Assembly (NCBI RefSeq): GCF_000012325.1
Contig: NC_003910.7
Coordinates: 4,340,001 to 4,404,000 of the forward strand
Direction: 5' to 3'
Source of the DNA: Colwellia psychrerythraea 34H
Lineage (GTDB): Bacteria; Pseudomonadota; Gammaproteobacteria; Enterobacterales; Alteromonadaceae
DNA: 64,000 nucleotides
Shown piece after piece: positions 18,942-28,244 of the stretch. Numbering within the stretch: the first letter of the stretch is position 1; each line of letters starts with the position of its first letter. The position numbers and the translations under genes are program-made. Under the pieces are notes generated by a model that saw only the letters and a program-made list of their open reading frames with translations, did no database searches and had not been told where the DNA came from.

Positions 18942-19991
18942 CTACTCAACTATCCAATAAGTTTCTTTCTTTTGACCATTGCGTAAATATTTAAAAGTAA
19001 CTCTATCGCCTTTTTCAAAGGTAGCTAGATGCTTCTTAATTTGAACCGCTGATGCCAAATCAATAATAGCACGACCGCCCACTTCCAGCAGTATGTCACC
19101 ACCAAGTAAAATAGGACTGCGACCAATGACAACACTAAGGTTACCACCTTTAAAGCCTAATTTATCTGCTAAAGTACCTGGTATAACATGCTGAATTAAC
19201 ATGCCGTGGCCTGCTGTATTGTTAATAGCATACGACTGTTTTTTATTAAGTAACAATGGAATAAAACCCGAGAATGTACCTGGGTCACTATCAATTATAT
19301 GGCGTACGGTATCAACTGAAACAACAAAACCTAAGCCATTGCTGCCACCACTTTTAGATAATATATGGCTAACAATACCAACAATTTCACCATTGAGGTT
19401 AAACATTGGACCGCCAGAATTACCTTGGTTAATTGAAGCATCAGTTTGTAATAAACGTGGCACTAAGGTTCTGCCCGGTATTGCGTTACCGTCACGAATA
19501 CCACTTAGATAGCCAACAGATAAACTGTGGCTAACACCAAAAGGTGCACCAATAATAATAACTTGTTCACCAATTTGATAATCGTTACTTTTAGCTAATT
19601 TTAATGGTTTAGCTGTGCTAGGAACTTCCCCAGCCTGAATCATCGCCAAATCAATAAGCGGCTCTACCCAAACAACATGACCGGTAGTTTTAGTGCCATC
19701 AGCAAATTCAACTTCAATTGCTGTTGCTTTATCAACAACATGAGCTGCTGTTAAAATACGACCTTCGCTACTTACTAAAGCTCCTGACCCTAATGAATTT
19801 GCAGTTTTTGCTTTATATGCTACTTGACCAATTTTTGGATCAGCTAGTGATTGTACATGTAATTCAACCACTGAAGGGTTGACCTTCTTATATAGTGTTT
19901 GAATTGAATTTTCTTTGACTTGAAATGCTTGGATTGGTGTTCCACAGCCACTTAAGAAGAAAATACTAAGAAATAGAAGAGCTCTGCTCAT
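18942..19991 (-). CDS. HtrA-like trypsin-type serine protease, predicted lipoprotein
   Basis: A 349-residue secreted S1C protease. The N-terminus is a lipoprotein signal (LFLSIFFLSGC, lipobox LSGC), so the mature protein is probably anchored in a membrane on the periplasmic side. The catalytic triad is visible: His in TAAHVVD, Asp in PLIDLAMIQ and Ser in NQGNSGGPMF. A C-terminal PDZ-like region (GHGMLIQHVIPGTLADKLGFKGG, about residues 260-282) includes GGDILLEVGG. One PDZ rather than two, and a lipid anchor rather than a cleaved signal, set it apart from DegP. The substrate is unknown. Confidence 0.87.
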   Translation of the reverse strand: MSRALLFLSIFFLSGCGTPIQAFQVKENSIQTLYKKVNPSVVELHVQSLADPKIGQVAYKAKTANSLGSGALVSSEGRILTAAHVVDKATAIEVEFADGTKTTGHVVWVEPLIDLAMIQAGEVPSTAKPLKLAKSNDYQIGEQVIIIGAPFGVSHSLSVGYLSGIRDGNAIPGRTLVPRLLQTDASINQGNSGGPMFNLNGEIVGIVSHILSKSGGSNGLGFVVSVDTVRHIIDSDPGTFSGFIPLLLNKKQSYAINNTAGHGMLIQHVIPGTLADKLGFKGGNLSVVIGRSPILLGGDILLEVGGRAIIDLASAVQIKKHLATFEKGDRVTFKYLRNGQKKETYWIVE

Positions 19992-20114
19992 TGAAAAATC
20001 CGCCTATGATGAAATTGATAACAGTGTAACTAAGTGTAATCTTTTTATCATTCTTTTTATGTACTTGAATAGATAAATAGTCGAGTTAAGATGATATAGT
20101 AAAGGTGATTATAT

Positions 20115-20379
20115 GTACCCAAGCCACTTGAAGCTGCGTGTTTCAGGACGCCTGAGTAATTGATGATCAAGGCACCTCATTTCATTAATGGTTATCCCCT
20201 TAAAAAATGAGGCAACGAAGAGTATAAATTACTCAGGTGTCCCCGTAGGGCTAGTTTAGAAACGCTTTATGCTACGTTATTGATTTCGACAAGAGAACAA
20301 CCCTTATCTTCAATCAATGCCTTGCCTAAAGGCGTTTCTAATTCCAGCTGAAACCTGCATCTTCATGTGGTTTGGGTAT
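20115..20379. repeat. 265-bp structured dispersed repeat, copy 2
   Basis: The termini GTACCCAAGCCACTTGAAG and the reverse complement of the right end (ATACCCAAACCACATGAAG) pair over about 32 bases. Inner inverted pairs are 20146-20160 with 20228-20242 (14 of 15) and 20257-20269 (TAGAAACGCTTTA) with 20327-20340. The inner sequence aligns with copy 1 in the same orientation (GATCAAGGC, ATTAATGGT, CTTCAATCAATGCCTTGCCT). The stem sequences differ from copy 1 yet still pair. It occupies most of the 403-base gap between the protease gene and the 20395 gene. Confidence 0.85.
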
Positions 20380-20394
20380 GAATAGGAACAGAAC

Positions 20395-20757
20395 ATGGAA
20401 ATTATCGCCATACTGGCGTTACTGTCATTGGTTTGGTTGCTCTGGCAATTAGTTAAAGCAAAACGCTTTACTCGTTTTAAACAACAAATTGATTCAGAAT
20501 TAAAAGATAAAGTCATTGCTAATATTATTGAAGAATTAGCATCAACTCGCTGTGAACAATTTCCTAATAATGATTGCCATCAAACTGCAACATTAGCTTA
20601 TTGGACTCAATATAAAAGCCGCATATTGCATGCGGCCTTAGCACGTGAAATTATTGACCAACAATGGTTAATTGACAGCGGAAACTTACGTAACGCCCAA
20701 CATTTATTTTTCATTGAACGTCAATATTTACCCTTACCAAGTCAAAGCGAAGCCTAA
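20395..20757 (+). CDS. Small membrane-anchored protein of unknown function
   Basis: I do not recognise this 120-residue product. It starts with one hydrophobic segment (IIAILALLSLVWLLWQLV, residues 3-20), then a short basic stretch and a mostly helical soluble domain. Visible motifs are TRCEQFPNNDCHQTATLAYW, with two cysteines, and ALAREIIDQQWLIDSGNLRNA. A ribosome site (AGGAACA) precedes the ATG. Repeat copy 2 ends only 15 bases upstream, so its promoter must lie inside or beyond the repeat. Copy 3 follows 39 bases after the stop. Codon use resembles the neighbours, and I believe it is a real gene. Confidence 0.65.
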   Translation: MEIIAILALLSLVWLLWQLVKAKRFTRFKQQIDSELKDKVIANIIEELASTRCEQFPNNDCHQTATLAYWTQYKSRILHAALAREIIDQQWLIDSGNLRNAQHLFFIERQYLPLPSQSEA

Positions 20758-20796
20758 TTCGGCAAACTAAAACTAAGCAAAAGGTTTAACGGGTAT

Positions 20797-21058
20797 ATAC
20801 CCGTTACCAATCAAGATGCAGGTTTCAGAGTGCTTGAGCTATTTCAATTCAAGGCGCTGTGATGAAATAATGGTTATTCCATTGTGAATCACAGCAACGA
20901 TGAAGTGATGTTGCTCAAGCGCTTCTTCGATGGGTTTTAAATGACTTTATACTGCGTCAAATAATCAAAGCATAGAATGACTATGCTTAAATAATTTTTC
21001 TTACCTAAAGTCATTTTAATTCCCACTGAAAATCTGCACTTTGAATGGTAACGGGTAT
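20797..21058. repeat. 265-bp structured dispersed repeat, copy 3
   Basis: The termini ATACCCGTTACCAATCAAG and (reverse complement of the right end) ATACCCGTTACCATTCAAAG pair over about 33 bases. Inner pairs are 20828-20839 with 20913-20924, 20856-20863 (GCTGTGAT) with 20888-20895 (ATCACAGC), and 20935-20949 with 21006-21019 (TAAAGTCATTTTAA). The left junction reads AACGGGTATATACCCGTT, as if two ends abut. The right end stops 2 bases from the trmB stop codon. Confidence 0.85.
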
Positions 21059-21060
21059 AG

Positions 21061-21795
21061 TTAAGCCTTTTTAGCAAATTGTAAATCCCATACACCATGA
21101 CCTAGGTTTTGACCACGATTTTCAAACTTCGTTAACGGACGAGAATCTGGGCGTGGCACATAATCATTACTTTCAGACAAGTTGTTATAACCGGGTGCAC
21201 TTTGCATATCTTCTAGCATACATTCTGCATAATTTTCCCAGTCTGTTGCCATATGGAATACACCACCAACTTTCAACTTTTGTCTGATCGTTTCGACAAA
21301 CTCAGCTGAAACTATTCGGCGCTTATGATGCTTTTTCTTGTGCCAAGGATCTGGAAAGAACAACTGAACGGTTGTTAGGGTATCGTCAGGTATACAGTCT
21401 GCTAAAATCTCGATAGCATCATGTTCACAAACTTTTAAATTACTAACGCTTTCTTCAACCGCTGATGAAATGCACGCACCAACACCAGGTTTGTGAACTT
21501 CAATACCAATAAAGTTTAGCTCTGGTGCTGCTTTAGCCATTTCGACTAAAGATTTACCCATACCAAAACCAATCTCTAAAACCACAGGGTTTTCATTGGC
21601 AAATAATGTTGGAGCATCTATAACGCCATCACTATGGTTTAAACCCATAGTTTGCCAATGATCGTTAATCGCACGTTCTTGATTGTTAGTTAACCGGCCT
21701 TCGCGTTTAACAAAGCTACGTACTTTACGAATGTACTTACCTTCTTGTTCGGCTTGTTCTATGGTTTTATGTGTTTTTTCGTTTTTTTCAGTCAT
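21061..21795 (-). CDS. trmB: tRNA (guanine-N7-)-methyltransferase TrmB
   Basis: SAM-dependent enzyme that makes m7G46 in tRNA variable loops. The 244-residue product has the SAM motif [15 protein letters not shown] (about residues 72-86), the [15 protein letters not shown] strand, and the catalytic region [18 protein letters not shown]. The C-terminal block [27 protein letters not shown] is diagnostic. It is divergent from mutY through yggL, as in enterobacteria. The gene ends directly at repeat copy 3. Confidence 0.97.
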   Translation of the reverse strand: MTEKNEKTHKTIEQAEQEGKYIRKVRSFVKREGRLTNNQERAINDHWQTMGLNHSDGVIDAPTLFANENPVVLEIGFGMGKSLVEMAKAAPELNFIGIEVHKPGVGACISSAVEESVSNLKVCEHDAIEILADCIPDDTLTTVQLFFPDPWHKKKHHKRRIVSAEFVETIRQKLKVGGVFHMATDWENYAECMLEDMQSAPGYNNLSESNDYVPRPDSRPLTKFENRGQNLGHGVWDLQFAKKA

Positions 21796-21951
21796 AAGTT
21801 TTCTTTATTAAAAAAGTTAGTTCGTTATTCTAAATAAATGGCATTTTAGACAAAGCCGTCAAGTTATTCAGTGCCTGCGCTTATGGAACATAAGTAATGG
21901 TAATGAATAGCGCCGACAATGCCGTATAAAAATCATTTATGACGAATAAAA

Positions 21952-22290
21952 CTATTCAGCCCACCAAACATCGTATAGGTCGCTTACCGCTACTGAAGTT
22001 GCTCCATTATCAGTCAACCATTTTTCAACAGTGCTGCGATTCTCATCAGTACATGAACCTAGTTTTTGAGTGCAAATAAGACCATGCCATAAAGTATCAC
22101 CTTCACCACCAAAACCTAAGCCATTTGGTTGGATAGCCTCTGCAAAAAACTTATTAATGAAAGCATCAAGTTCTTCACCATTTATGCCATCTTTTAATTT
22201 CCAAGCAACATCGAAGCCTAATTCCTGAAACTCATCAACACGTAATTTTTTACGAATACGGGTACTACGGTTTTTTGCGTTCATTTTCAT
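21952..22290 (-). CDS. yggL: YggL family 50S ribosome-binding protein (DUF469)
   Basis: A 112-residue soluble protein of the DUF469 family. Visible motifs are NRSTRIRKKLRVDEFQELGF at the N-terminus (residues 6-25), AFINKFFAEAIQPNGLGFGGEG and the acidic C-terminal VSDLYDVWWAE. E. coli YggL binds the large ribosomal subunit, and its exact role is unclear. It lies on the minus strand upstream of trmB and back to back with mutY, a conserved arrangement. Confidence 0.9.
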   Translation of the reverse strand: MKMNAKNRSTRIRKKLRVDEFQELGFDVAWKLKDGINGEELDAFINKFFAEAIQPNGLGFGGEGDTLWHGLICTQKLGSCTDENRSTVEKWLTDNGATSVAVSDLYDVWWAE

Positions 22291-22429
22291 TATAAAGCCT
22301 TATATTTTTCTTAATGCTAAGTTGGAACTAAGCTGAGCGAATTTTAAAGGCGACATTATATACTCGTTAACATCAAGATGCGAATTTGCCTATTTGAGCT
22401 CAACACATTATTTAGTTACACTGCGCGCT

Positions 22430-23518
22430 ATGAATAATCCTATAGTAATATCAGCCAAATCGGCTGAACAATTTGGCCAGCAAGTCGTAAGCTGGTATCA
22501 CCTACAAGGTAGAAAGCACTTACCTTGGCAACAAGATAAAACCCCATATAGAGTGTGGATTTCAGAGATAATGTTACAACAAACACAAGTTGCGACAGTT
22601 ATCCCTTACTATCAACGTTTTATGGAAAGTTTTCCGACAATTACCGACTTAGCCAATGCTGATGAAGATGTGGTTTTACATCATTGGACTGGTTTAGGCT
22701 ATTATGCTCGAGCTCGTAATTTACATAAATCAGCTAAAATCATGCTCAATGACTATGATGGCCATTTTCCCATTGAAATTGAGCAAGTTATCGCTTTACC
22801 TGGCATAGGTCGCTCGACCGCTGGCGCTATTTTAAGTTTATCGTTAAAACAATATCATCCTATTTTAGACGGTAATGTAAAACGGGTGCTGGCACGAAGT
22901 TACCTTGTTGAAGGTTATAATGGCTTAAGTAAATTCGATAAAGCGTTATGGCAATTAAGTGAGAAATTAACGCCTGCCATTGAAACCGATAGTTTTAATC
23001 AAGCGATGATGGATCTTGGGGCAACTGTGTGTACTCGTAGTAAACCAAGCTGTGATATATGCCCCGTTGAGCAAAGTTGCCTAGCCAAAGCGGGTGATCA
23101 GCAAATGAATTTTCCTCAGAAAAAACCTAAGAAAAAAATTCCTGAAAAACAAACAATCATGGTGATCCCAAGATTGAAAAACGAAAACTGCGATAAAGTT
23201 TTAATGGAAAAGCGTCCTCCTGTTGGTATTTGGGGCGGCTTATGGTGTTTTCATGAGGTTGATGAGCTAAGCGAAATTAATGACTTAATGACGAGTTTGT
23301 CACTTAAGGAAATTTCATCACAAACCCTAACTGAGTTTAGGCACACTTTCAGTCATTTTCATTTAGATATTACTCCCGTGGTAGTAGACTGCCAGCAACT
23401 TGAAGTTTCAAAAATAAACGAACCTAATCAGCAAAAGTGGTATGATTTACACCAAGGATTGAGTGTCGGCCTAGCGGCTTCCACACAAAAACTACTTACT
23501 TTGCTTAGAGACTGTTAA
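22430..23518 (+). CDS. mutY: A/G-specific adenine glycosylase MutY
   Basis: Removes adenine mispaired with 8-oxoguanine. The 362-residue product has the glycosylase core with [16 protein letters not shown] carrying the catalytic Glu, the helix-hairpin-helix [12 protein letters not shown], the catalytic Asp in [12 protein letters not shown], the 4Fe-4S cluster [17 protein letters not shown], and a C-terminal Nudix-like domain that reads 8-oxoG. I chose the ATG at 22430. An in-frame TTG at 22394 would add 12 residues, and neither has a clear Shine-Dalgarno. yggX follows 98 bases later. Confidence 0.95.
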   Translation: MNNPIVISAKSAEQFGQQVVSWYHLQGRKHLPWQQDKTPYRVWISEIMLQQTQVATVIPYYQRFMESFPTITDLANADEDVVLHHWTGLGYYARARNLHKSAKIMLNDYDGHFPIEIEQVIALPGIGRSTAGAILSLSLKQYHPILDGNVKRVLARSYLVEGYNGLSKFDKALWQLSEKLTPAIETDSFNQAMMDLGATVCTRSKPSCDICPVEQSCLAKAGDQQMNFPQKKPKKKIPEKQTIMVIPRLKNENCDKVLMEKRPPVGIWGGLWCFHEVDELSEINDLMTSLSLKEISSQTLTEFRHTFSHFHLDITPVVVDCQQLEVSKINEPNQQKWYDLHQGLSVGLAASTQKLLTLLRDC

Positions 23519-23616
23519 TCTTTGATGTTTATATCTGTTCAAATTAAATAATCAGTAAAGTTCAACAGCCGTACTAATTAACTACTACCTACCTAATAAA
23601 GAGAAGAGAATCCATT

Positions 23617-23889
23617 ATGAGTCGCACAGTATTTTGTCAAAACCTAAACAAAGAAGCCGAAGGTTTAGGTTTCCAACTTTATCCCGGCGAAATAGGTAAA
23701 CGCATTTTTGATAACATTTCTAAAGAAGCTTGGACTATCTGGCAAAAAAAACAAACCATGCTAATAAATGAAAAAAAAATGAATATGATGAATGTTGATG
23801 ACCGTGCTTTTTTAGAAGCAGCTATGGTTGCTTACCTATTTGAAGGTAAAGAACCAGAAATTGAAGGTTATGTGCCGCCAAGCAAATAA
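23617..23889 (+). CDS. yggX: Fe(2+)-trafficking protein YggX
   Basis: A 90-residue member of the oxidative-stress iron-trafficking family, thought to protect Fe-S proteins. It begins [19 protein letters not shown] with the conserved Cys7, followed by [18 protein letters not shown] and a terminal YVPP. It is next to mutY, itself an Fe-S enzyme, as in E. coli. A good Shine-Dalgarno (AAGAGAAGAG) lies upstream. Confidence 0.96.
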   Translation: MSRTVFCQNLNKEAEGLGFQLYPGEIGKRIFDNISKEAWTIWQKKQTMLINEKKMNMMNVDDRAFLEAAMVAYLFEGKEPEIEGYVPPSK

Positions 23890-24024
23890 TCACAATTAAC
23901 AGCTACACAATTTTTGACTGTTTATTTTATAGCTCGTTAATGCTTATAAAAGGTGCATGAAAAACAAACTTGCTGTAAAAAACAGCAAACAAACACTTTT
24001 TATAAAAAACTTAGTAGAAAACAG

Positions 24025-24053
24025 TTGACGGGGTAAAGGAAAAACAGTTTAAT
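24025..24053 (+). promoter_or_regulatory. Promoter of the tRNA-Phe/tRNA-Thr operon
   Basis: TTGACG (24025-24030), a 17-base spacer and TTTAAT (24048-24053) are followed by the GC-rich discriminator ACGCCCCG. This is a strong stable-RNA promoter; the tRNA starts about 50 bases further on. Confidence 0.85.
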
Positions 24054-24103
24054 ACGCCCCGTCTTAACGAGGTAGCGAATTACAGCCAAGTTAAACATGT
24101 TGT

Positions 24104-24179
24104 GCCCCGATAGCTCAGTTGGTAGAGCAGAGGATTGAAAATCCTCGTGTCCCTGGTTCAAATCCGGGTCGGGGCACCA
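24104..24179 (+). tRNA. tRNA-Phe (GAA), second copy
   Basis: Seventy-six bases with encoded CCA; anticodon GAA. It is identical to the tRNA-Phe at 15498-15573 but on the opposite strand. It is cotranscribed with the tRNA-Thr that starts 101 bases later. Confidence 0.97.
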
Positions 24180-24280
24180 TTTACAGAAGTGGTGCTCAAT
24201 AGAAATATTAAGTAATACTTCGGTGCCAAAAGTATTTAAGTTGTTTAGATTAAGCTTAGATATTGCACACAGCTTTGTGT

Positions 24281-24356
<76 letters not shown>

Positions 24357-24381
24357 TTTATTCTCTTCGGAGAAGAAACGA

Positions 24382-24411
24382 AACCTTAACAGTAATGTTA
24401 AGGTTTTTTTT
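24382..24411 (+). terminator. Terminator of the tRNA operon
   Basis: Perfect 9-base stem AACCTTAAC / GTTAAGGTT with a 6-base loop, followed by a run of T residues. It starts 26 bases after the tRNA-Thr CCA end. Confidence 0.92.
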
Positions 24412-24466
24412 CGTCTGGAGTTTATCAGCTATGCTACTAATTGAGTCAATGACTCATTAACTTGCA

Positions 24467-24506
24467 GCAGTTCGATTCAGGTAATCGACACCATTTATTC
24501 TCTTCG
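24467..24506 (+). pseudogene. Decayed duplicate of the tRNA-Thr 3' end
   Basis: GCAGTTCGATTCAGGTAATC followed by GACACCATTTATTCTCTTCG aligns with the true tRNA-Thr T-arm, acceptor and downstream flank (24331-24370) with about five differences. Downstream, TTTCGCCTGAAGTTTACCAG repeats the TTTCGTCTGGAGTTTATCAG found after the real terminator. It is therefore a tandem duplication that lost the terminator and the tRNA 5' half. The acceptor stem can no longer form. Confidence 0.7.
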
Positions 24507-24638
24507 TTTCGCCTGAAGTTTACCAGGTACAGAAAGATCTCTTTATTAATTCAACTTATACATTAGCAATAACCAGCATAACGATAATTATTAGTTATAC
24601 TTATTTAAGTTTTCCAGTAAAATATTTTAGGTGAATTA

Positions 24639-25190
24639 ATGAAAAGTCTCATCACTGTTTTATTCACATTACTATTAACTGCCTGTAGTAGTGAGCCAAC
24701 TACTAAGTTTGATTATAACGAAAAAACTAACTTTTCATTATTCAAAAGCTTTCAATTTGTTAAACAAATATCTCCAGATCTTGATGCAAATCCAGTGATG
24801 GATAATCGTATTAAGCAAGCTATTGAGAGTGCTTTAGTGCGGCAACTATTACTTCCTCAAGCTGAGTTCGCCGACTTGCAAATAGAATTTCATTTTTCTC
24901 AACAGGAAAAAGCTAATAACTCCTCTTTTAGCATTGGATTAGGTGGGGCCAAAATTGGCGGTAGTGGCGCTGCTAGTGTCGGTGTAAGTACCAGCATTCC
25001 TATCGACAGTGATGCCACCATAATTACTAAAATTTTTGTAGATATTAGCCATGATGGTGAAGCTATTTGGCACGGTACTGATGTTTATGAAGGTAAAGGT
25101 GATATGCCATTCCAAGAAAAAGAGTTAGCGATTACCACAACAGTTAATCGCTTGTTATCCAACTTTCCGCCTAAGAAAATACAGGAATAA
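24639..25190 (+). CDS. DUF4136 family lipoprotein
   Basis: A 183-residue predicted lipoprotein. The signal MKSLITVLFTLLLTAC ends in a lipobox (LTAC). The following FDYNEKTNFSLFKSFQFV is the typical start of DUF4136 domains, and the conserved GVSTSIPIDSDAT and DGEAIWHGTDVYEGKG match the family. The middle is glycine/serine-rich (IGLGGAKIGGSGAASVG). The function of the family is unknown. It stands alone, and the 283 bases after it hold no recognisable gene. Confidence 0.8.
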   Translation: MKSLITVLFTLLLTACSSEPTTKFDYNEKTNFSLFKSFQFVKQISPDLDANPVMDNRIKQAIESALVRQLLLPQAEFADLQIEFHFSQQEKANNSSFSIGLGGAKIGGSGAASVGVSTSIPIDSDATIITKIFVDISHDGEAIWHGTDVYEGKGDMPFQEKELAITTTVNRLLSNFPPKKIQE

Positions 25191-25473
25191 CACTCACTCC
25201 TTGAAAATCATACGCTTAACATAAGAACGACTAATTATTCCTAGTAATTAAAAAGTACCGATGATAAATAACTACGCCATTAACTATCTCACCACCATTA
25301 AGTAACTGTCTGTGGATAAATTGAAAAACGCTATGTTTTTACAAGTGGCATTAAATTATCACTAAAGCTTAATAATATTTTCAACTTTACTTAAGCAGAT
25401 GATGATCTCACACATGCCAAAAGTGCTAGCGGAGTAACATAATACGGTTAATAAGAGAAAGTAAGGGTCTCAC

Positions 25474-26295
25474 ATGGAAAAAGTAGTACTCATCACTGGC
25501 GCGAGTTCAGGTATAGGTAGGATCACAGCAATTTTATTGGCTCAACATGGCTACATTGTTTATGCCGGCACTAGAGATCCGTCAAAATTTACTATTAAGC
25601 TTGATAACTTACATGTGATAGCACTTGATATCACTGACAATAAAAGCATCAAACACACTATTGACGCTATACAAGCTGAACAAGGCCGAGTTGACGTACT
25701 TATCAATAATGCAGGTTATGCTTTGGTATCAACGGTTGAAGAAGCCAGTGAAGAAGAGATGTTCAATCAATTTAATATTAATGTTTTTAGCATCCTTCGA
25801 TTATGCAAAGCCGTTACCCCCTTAATGAGAATGAATAGTCATGGTGTCATCATCAATATTAGCTCTTTTCTGGGAAAAATAGGCTTGCCGCTTTTCACTT
25901 TTTATAACGCCAGCAAATATGCTGTTGAAGGTATTACCGACTCACTTAGATATGAACTTGAGCCTTTCAATATTCGAGTACATTCCATCATGCCTGGATT
26001 TTTTAATACCAACTTTGCTAAAGGTAATTTGGTCACTAATGATACGACACTAGATGAGAATAGTCCTTATAGCGAACTAGCTAGCAATCTATTACCTGAT
26101 ATATTAGCGCAAATAAATGGCGGCAATGAAGCTAAGGAAGCTGCAGAACTTATCGTTAAAACAATTGAAGATGATACTTCACCAGCACGTTCGACTGTTG
26201 GAGATAAAGCCAGTAAGTTCATCGCAATGCGCCGCGAACTTAGCGATGAAGATTTTGAACGAAGAGTTAAGGAGTACTACAACCTTAATGGATAG
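25474..26295 (+). CDS. Short-chain dehydrogenase/reductase (first paralogue)
   Basis: NAD(P)-dependent oxidoreductase of 273 residues, classical SDR fold. The cofactor motif is TGASSGIG (residues 8-15), followed by NNAG, the catalytic Ser in INISSFLG, and YNASK as the YxxxK catalytic pair. The substrate is unknown. The downstream AraC gene overlaps its stop by 8 bases, so the two are probably translationally coupled. A clear paralogue lies at 27338, with shared blocks such as VIINISSFLGK, YNASKYAVEG and RELSDEDFE. Confidence 0.9.
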   Translation: MEKVVLITGASSGIGRITAILLAQHGYIVYAGTRDPSKFTIKLDNLHVIALDITDNKSIKHTIDAIQAEQGRVDVLINNAGYALVSTVEEASEEEMFNQFNINVFSILRLCKAVTPLMRMNSHGVIINISSFLGKIGLPLFTFYNASKYAVEGITDSLRYELEPFNIRVHSIMPGFFNTNFAKGNLVTNDTTLDENSPYSELASNLLPDILAQINGGNEAKEAAELIVKTIEDDTSPARSTVGDKASKFIAMRRELSDEDFERRVKEYYNLNG

Positions 26296-27214
26296 TTTCT
26301 TTTTTAACATTACCGATAGACGTTATAAAATAACCGAGCTTTTTAAACATCAAGAGCAACATGTTATTCGCGTTGATATATCTAACGGTTTAGTCTTTTT
26401 CGATATAGTACTCATGCTCAACGAGGACAAAACACTTAACCTTAAAAATATTGACCGAATGAACTTTATTGTTTCGGTTGGTCAAGGTAGTTGTTTGATA
26501 AAAGATAACTTAACTAAAAACAGTTTTTCATTAGCTGATCATAGTACCTATTTATTTGCTACATCAAGACAAGATATGGAAATAACTCTTCAAGGGGCGA
26601 GTAAATCAGAAATATTTATCCTCTTTGTCAGCGACTTTTTTATTAAACGCTACTTGAGTGATAATGCTTACGAACCAATCAACTTTTTATATAAAAAGTT
26701 GCAAGAAGAAGTCAGTCTTGAACTCATTCATGAGACACCAACAGATGCTTTAAGCCTGTATCTGATTGATAAAATTGTTAGTGCTAAACATAGCGAAAAG
26801 ATGAGCAGTATGATCAGTGAGCATAGAGCCATTGAATATATGATACACAGATTCTCACAGCTTGATTTACGTGTGCCTACAGAACATACCGTCGAAGAAA
26901 TAGAAATCGCAGCTAAAGCAAAAAAAATCATCTTACAAGACTTTCGGACGCCCCCTTCTATTAAAGAGTTAGCTAGGCTTTGTGGCACCAATGATTTTAA
27001 GCTTAAAAAATACTTTAAAAAAATATATCAAACGACTATCTATGTTTATATTCAAAAAATCCGCTTAGAAAAAGCGAATTTATTGCTGCGTGAGCACCTA
27101 ATGAGCGTAGCTGAAATAGCCAATGAAGTTGGCTATAAACACCAAGGCCATTTTAGTGCCATCTTTTTTAAAACATACGGGGTTTACCCAAAAGACTTAA
27201 AAAATTCCCTATAG
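26288..27214 (+). CDS. AraC-family transcriptional regulator
   Basis: A 308-residue regulator. The N-terminal domain (about 1-200) is an unrecognised effector-binding region. The C-terminal domain has two helix-turn-helix motifs (SIKELARLCGTNDFKLKKYF and SVAEIANEVGYKHQGHFSAI) and the family terminus FFKTYGVYPKDL. I chose the ATG at 26288, which overlaps the preceding SDR stop, because the longer upstream frame is a shadow of the SDR gene. It sits between two paralogous SDR genes and probably controls one or both. Confidence 0.87.
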   Translation: MDSFFFNITDRRYKITELFKHQEQHVIRVDISNGLVFFDIVLMLNEDKTLNLKNIDRMNFIVSVGQGSCLIKDNLTKNSFSLADHSTYLFATSRQDMEITLQGASKSEIFILFVSDFFIKRYLSDNAYEPINFLYKKLQEEVSLELIHETPTDALSLYLIDKIVSAKHSEKMSSMISEHRAIEYMIHRFSQLDLRVPTEHTVEEIEIAAKAKKIILQDFRTPPSIKELARLCGTNDFKLKKYFKKIYQTTIYVYIQKIRLEKANLLLREHLMSVAEIANEVGYKHQGHFSAIFFKTYGVYPKDLKNSL

Positions 27215-27337
27215 TGATACGCAAAAATCCCGCTAGTGATAAAAGCATATAATAATCACTGATTAGGCAAGGTAAAATTCAGTTAAGAAAATTACTGAAT
27301 TACAAATTTACTTAATTAAATAACGACCAAGGATACT

Positions 27338-28156
27338 ATGATGACTAAAGTTGTTTTGATCACAGGTGCAAGTTCTGGAATGGGTGAAATGACTGCCCGC
27401 TTTTTACATGAAAATGGTTATACCGTTTATGCCGGTACGCGAGATAAAAATTTGGCTACGCCAGCGATCTCAGGTGTGAACAATATTTATCTTGATGTAA
27501 CAGATACCAATTCAATGGAAGCTGCAGTAAGCACAATTATGGCCAAAGAAAGTAAGATTGATGTATTAGTCAATAATGCTGGGTATGGCCTTGTTTCTAG
27601 TGCTGAGGAAGCCACAGACGAAGAAATTTTCAAGCAGTTTGACGTTAATGTTTTTGGCTTAATGAAAATGACAAGAACTGTACTGCCTTATATGCGTGAG
27701 GCTAAGTCTGGCGTCATTATTAATATCAGCTCTTTTCTTGGTAAAATGGGCTTGCCATTGCTTTCTCATTACAATGCCAGCAAATATGCGGTAGAAGGAT
27801 TTGTTGACTCCATTCGCTTTGAAATGTCACCTTATAATGTTCGCGTTCACTCTATTCAATCAGGCTTGTTTGGTACTAACTTTGTTAAAAAAGGCTTAGT
27901 CGCCAATACCAACACAACCAGTGAAAGTTCACCTTATAAAGATCTCGTTGCCCACTTTGTCCCTATTGTTGCAAAAGCGATTAACGAAGGTCCAAGCCCG
28001 CAACCTATTGCCGATACAGTCAAAGCCATCATTGAAAATGAAGACTCACCTATTGCCATACCTGTTGGCAGTGAGGCGACTTCTTTCGTACCACTAAGAA
28101 AAGAATTATCAGATGAAGATTTTGAAGCTAAAATTAAAGAAACATTTGGTCTTTAA
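27338..28156 (+). CDS. Short-chain dehydrogenase/reductase (second paralogue)
   Basis: A 272-residue classical SDR with TGASSGMG, NNAG, INISSFLG and YNASK. It is clearly related to the 25474 gene along its full length, including the unusual C-terminal RKELSDEDFEAKIKE, so one arose from the other by duplication. Two adjacent ATG codons begin the frame; either may be used. A 122-base spacer after the AraC gene could carry the regulated promoter. Its substrate is unknown. Confidence 0.9.
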   Translation: MMTKVVLITGASSGMGEMTARFLHENGYTVYAGTRDKNLATPAISGVNNIYLDVTDTNSMEAAVSTIMAKESKIDVLVNNAGYGLVSSAEEATDEEIFKQFDVNVFGLMKMTRTVLPYMREAKSGVIINISSFLGKMGLPLLSHYNASKYAVEGFVDSIRFEMSPYNVRVHSIQSGLFGTNFVKKGLVANTNTTSESSPYKDLVAHFVPIVAKAINEGPSPQPIADTVKAIIENEDSPIAIPVGSEATSFVPLRKELSDEDFEAKIKETFGL

Positions 28157-28180
28157 CTAGAAAATATAACCAAAGTATAA

Positions 28181-28209
28181 AGCCACTTAATCAAAGTTGT
28201 TAAGTGGCT
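28181..28209. other. Hairpin between the SDR and norE-like genes
   Basis: Perfect 10-base stem AGCCACTTAA / TTAAGTGGCT with a 9-base loop. There is no T-run. It begins 25 bases after the SDR stop and ends 35 bases before the next ATG, so it may terminate, process or attenuate the transcript. Confidence 0.5.
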
Positions 28210-28244
28210 GCTCGCTAACAGATAATTGCACTGCAGGAAAAGTA

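Noticed and set aside
26117..26287. An upstream extension of the AraC gene
   Set aside because: The extra 57 residues are a shadow of the SDR gene in another frame. The ATG at 26288 overlaps the SDR stop.
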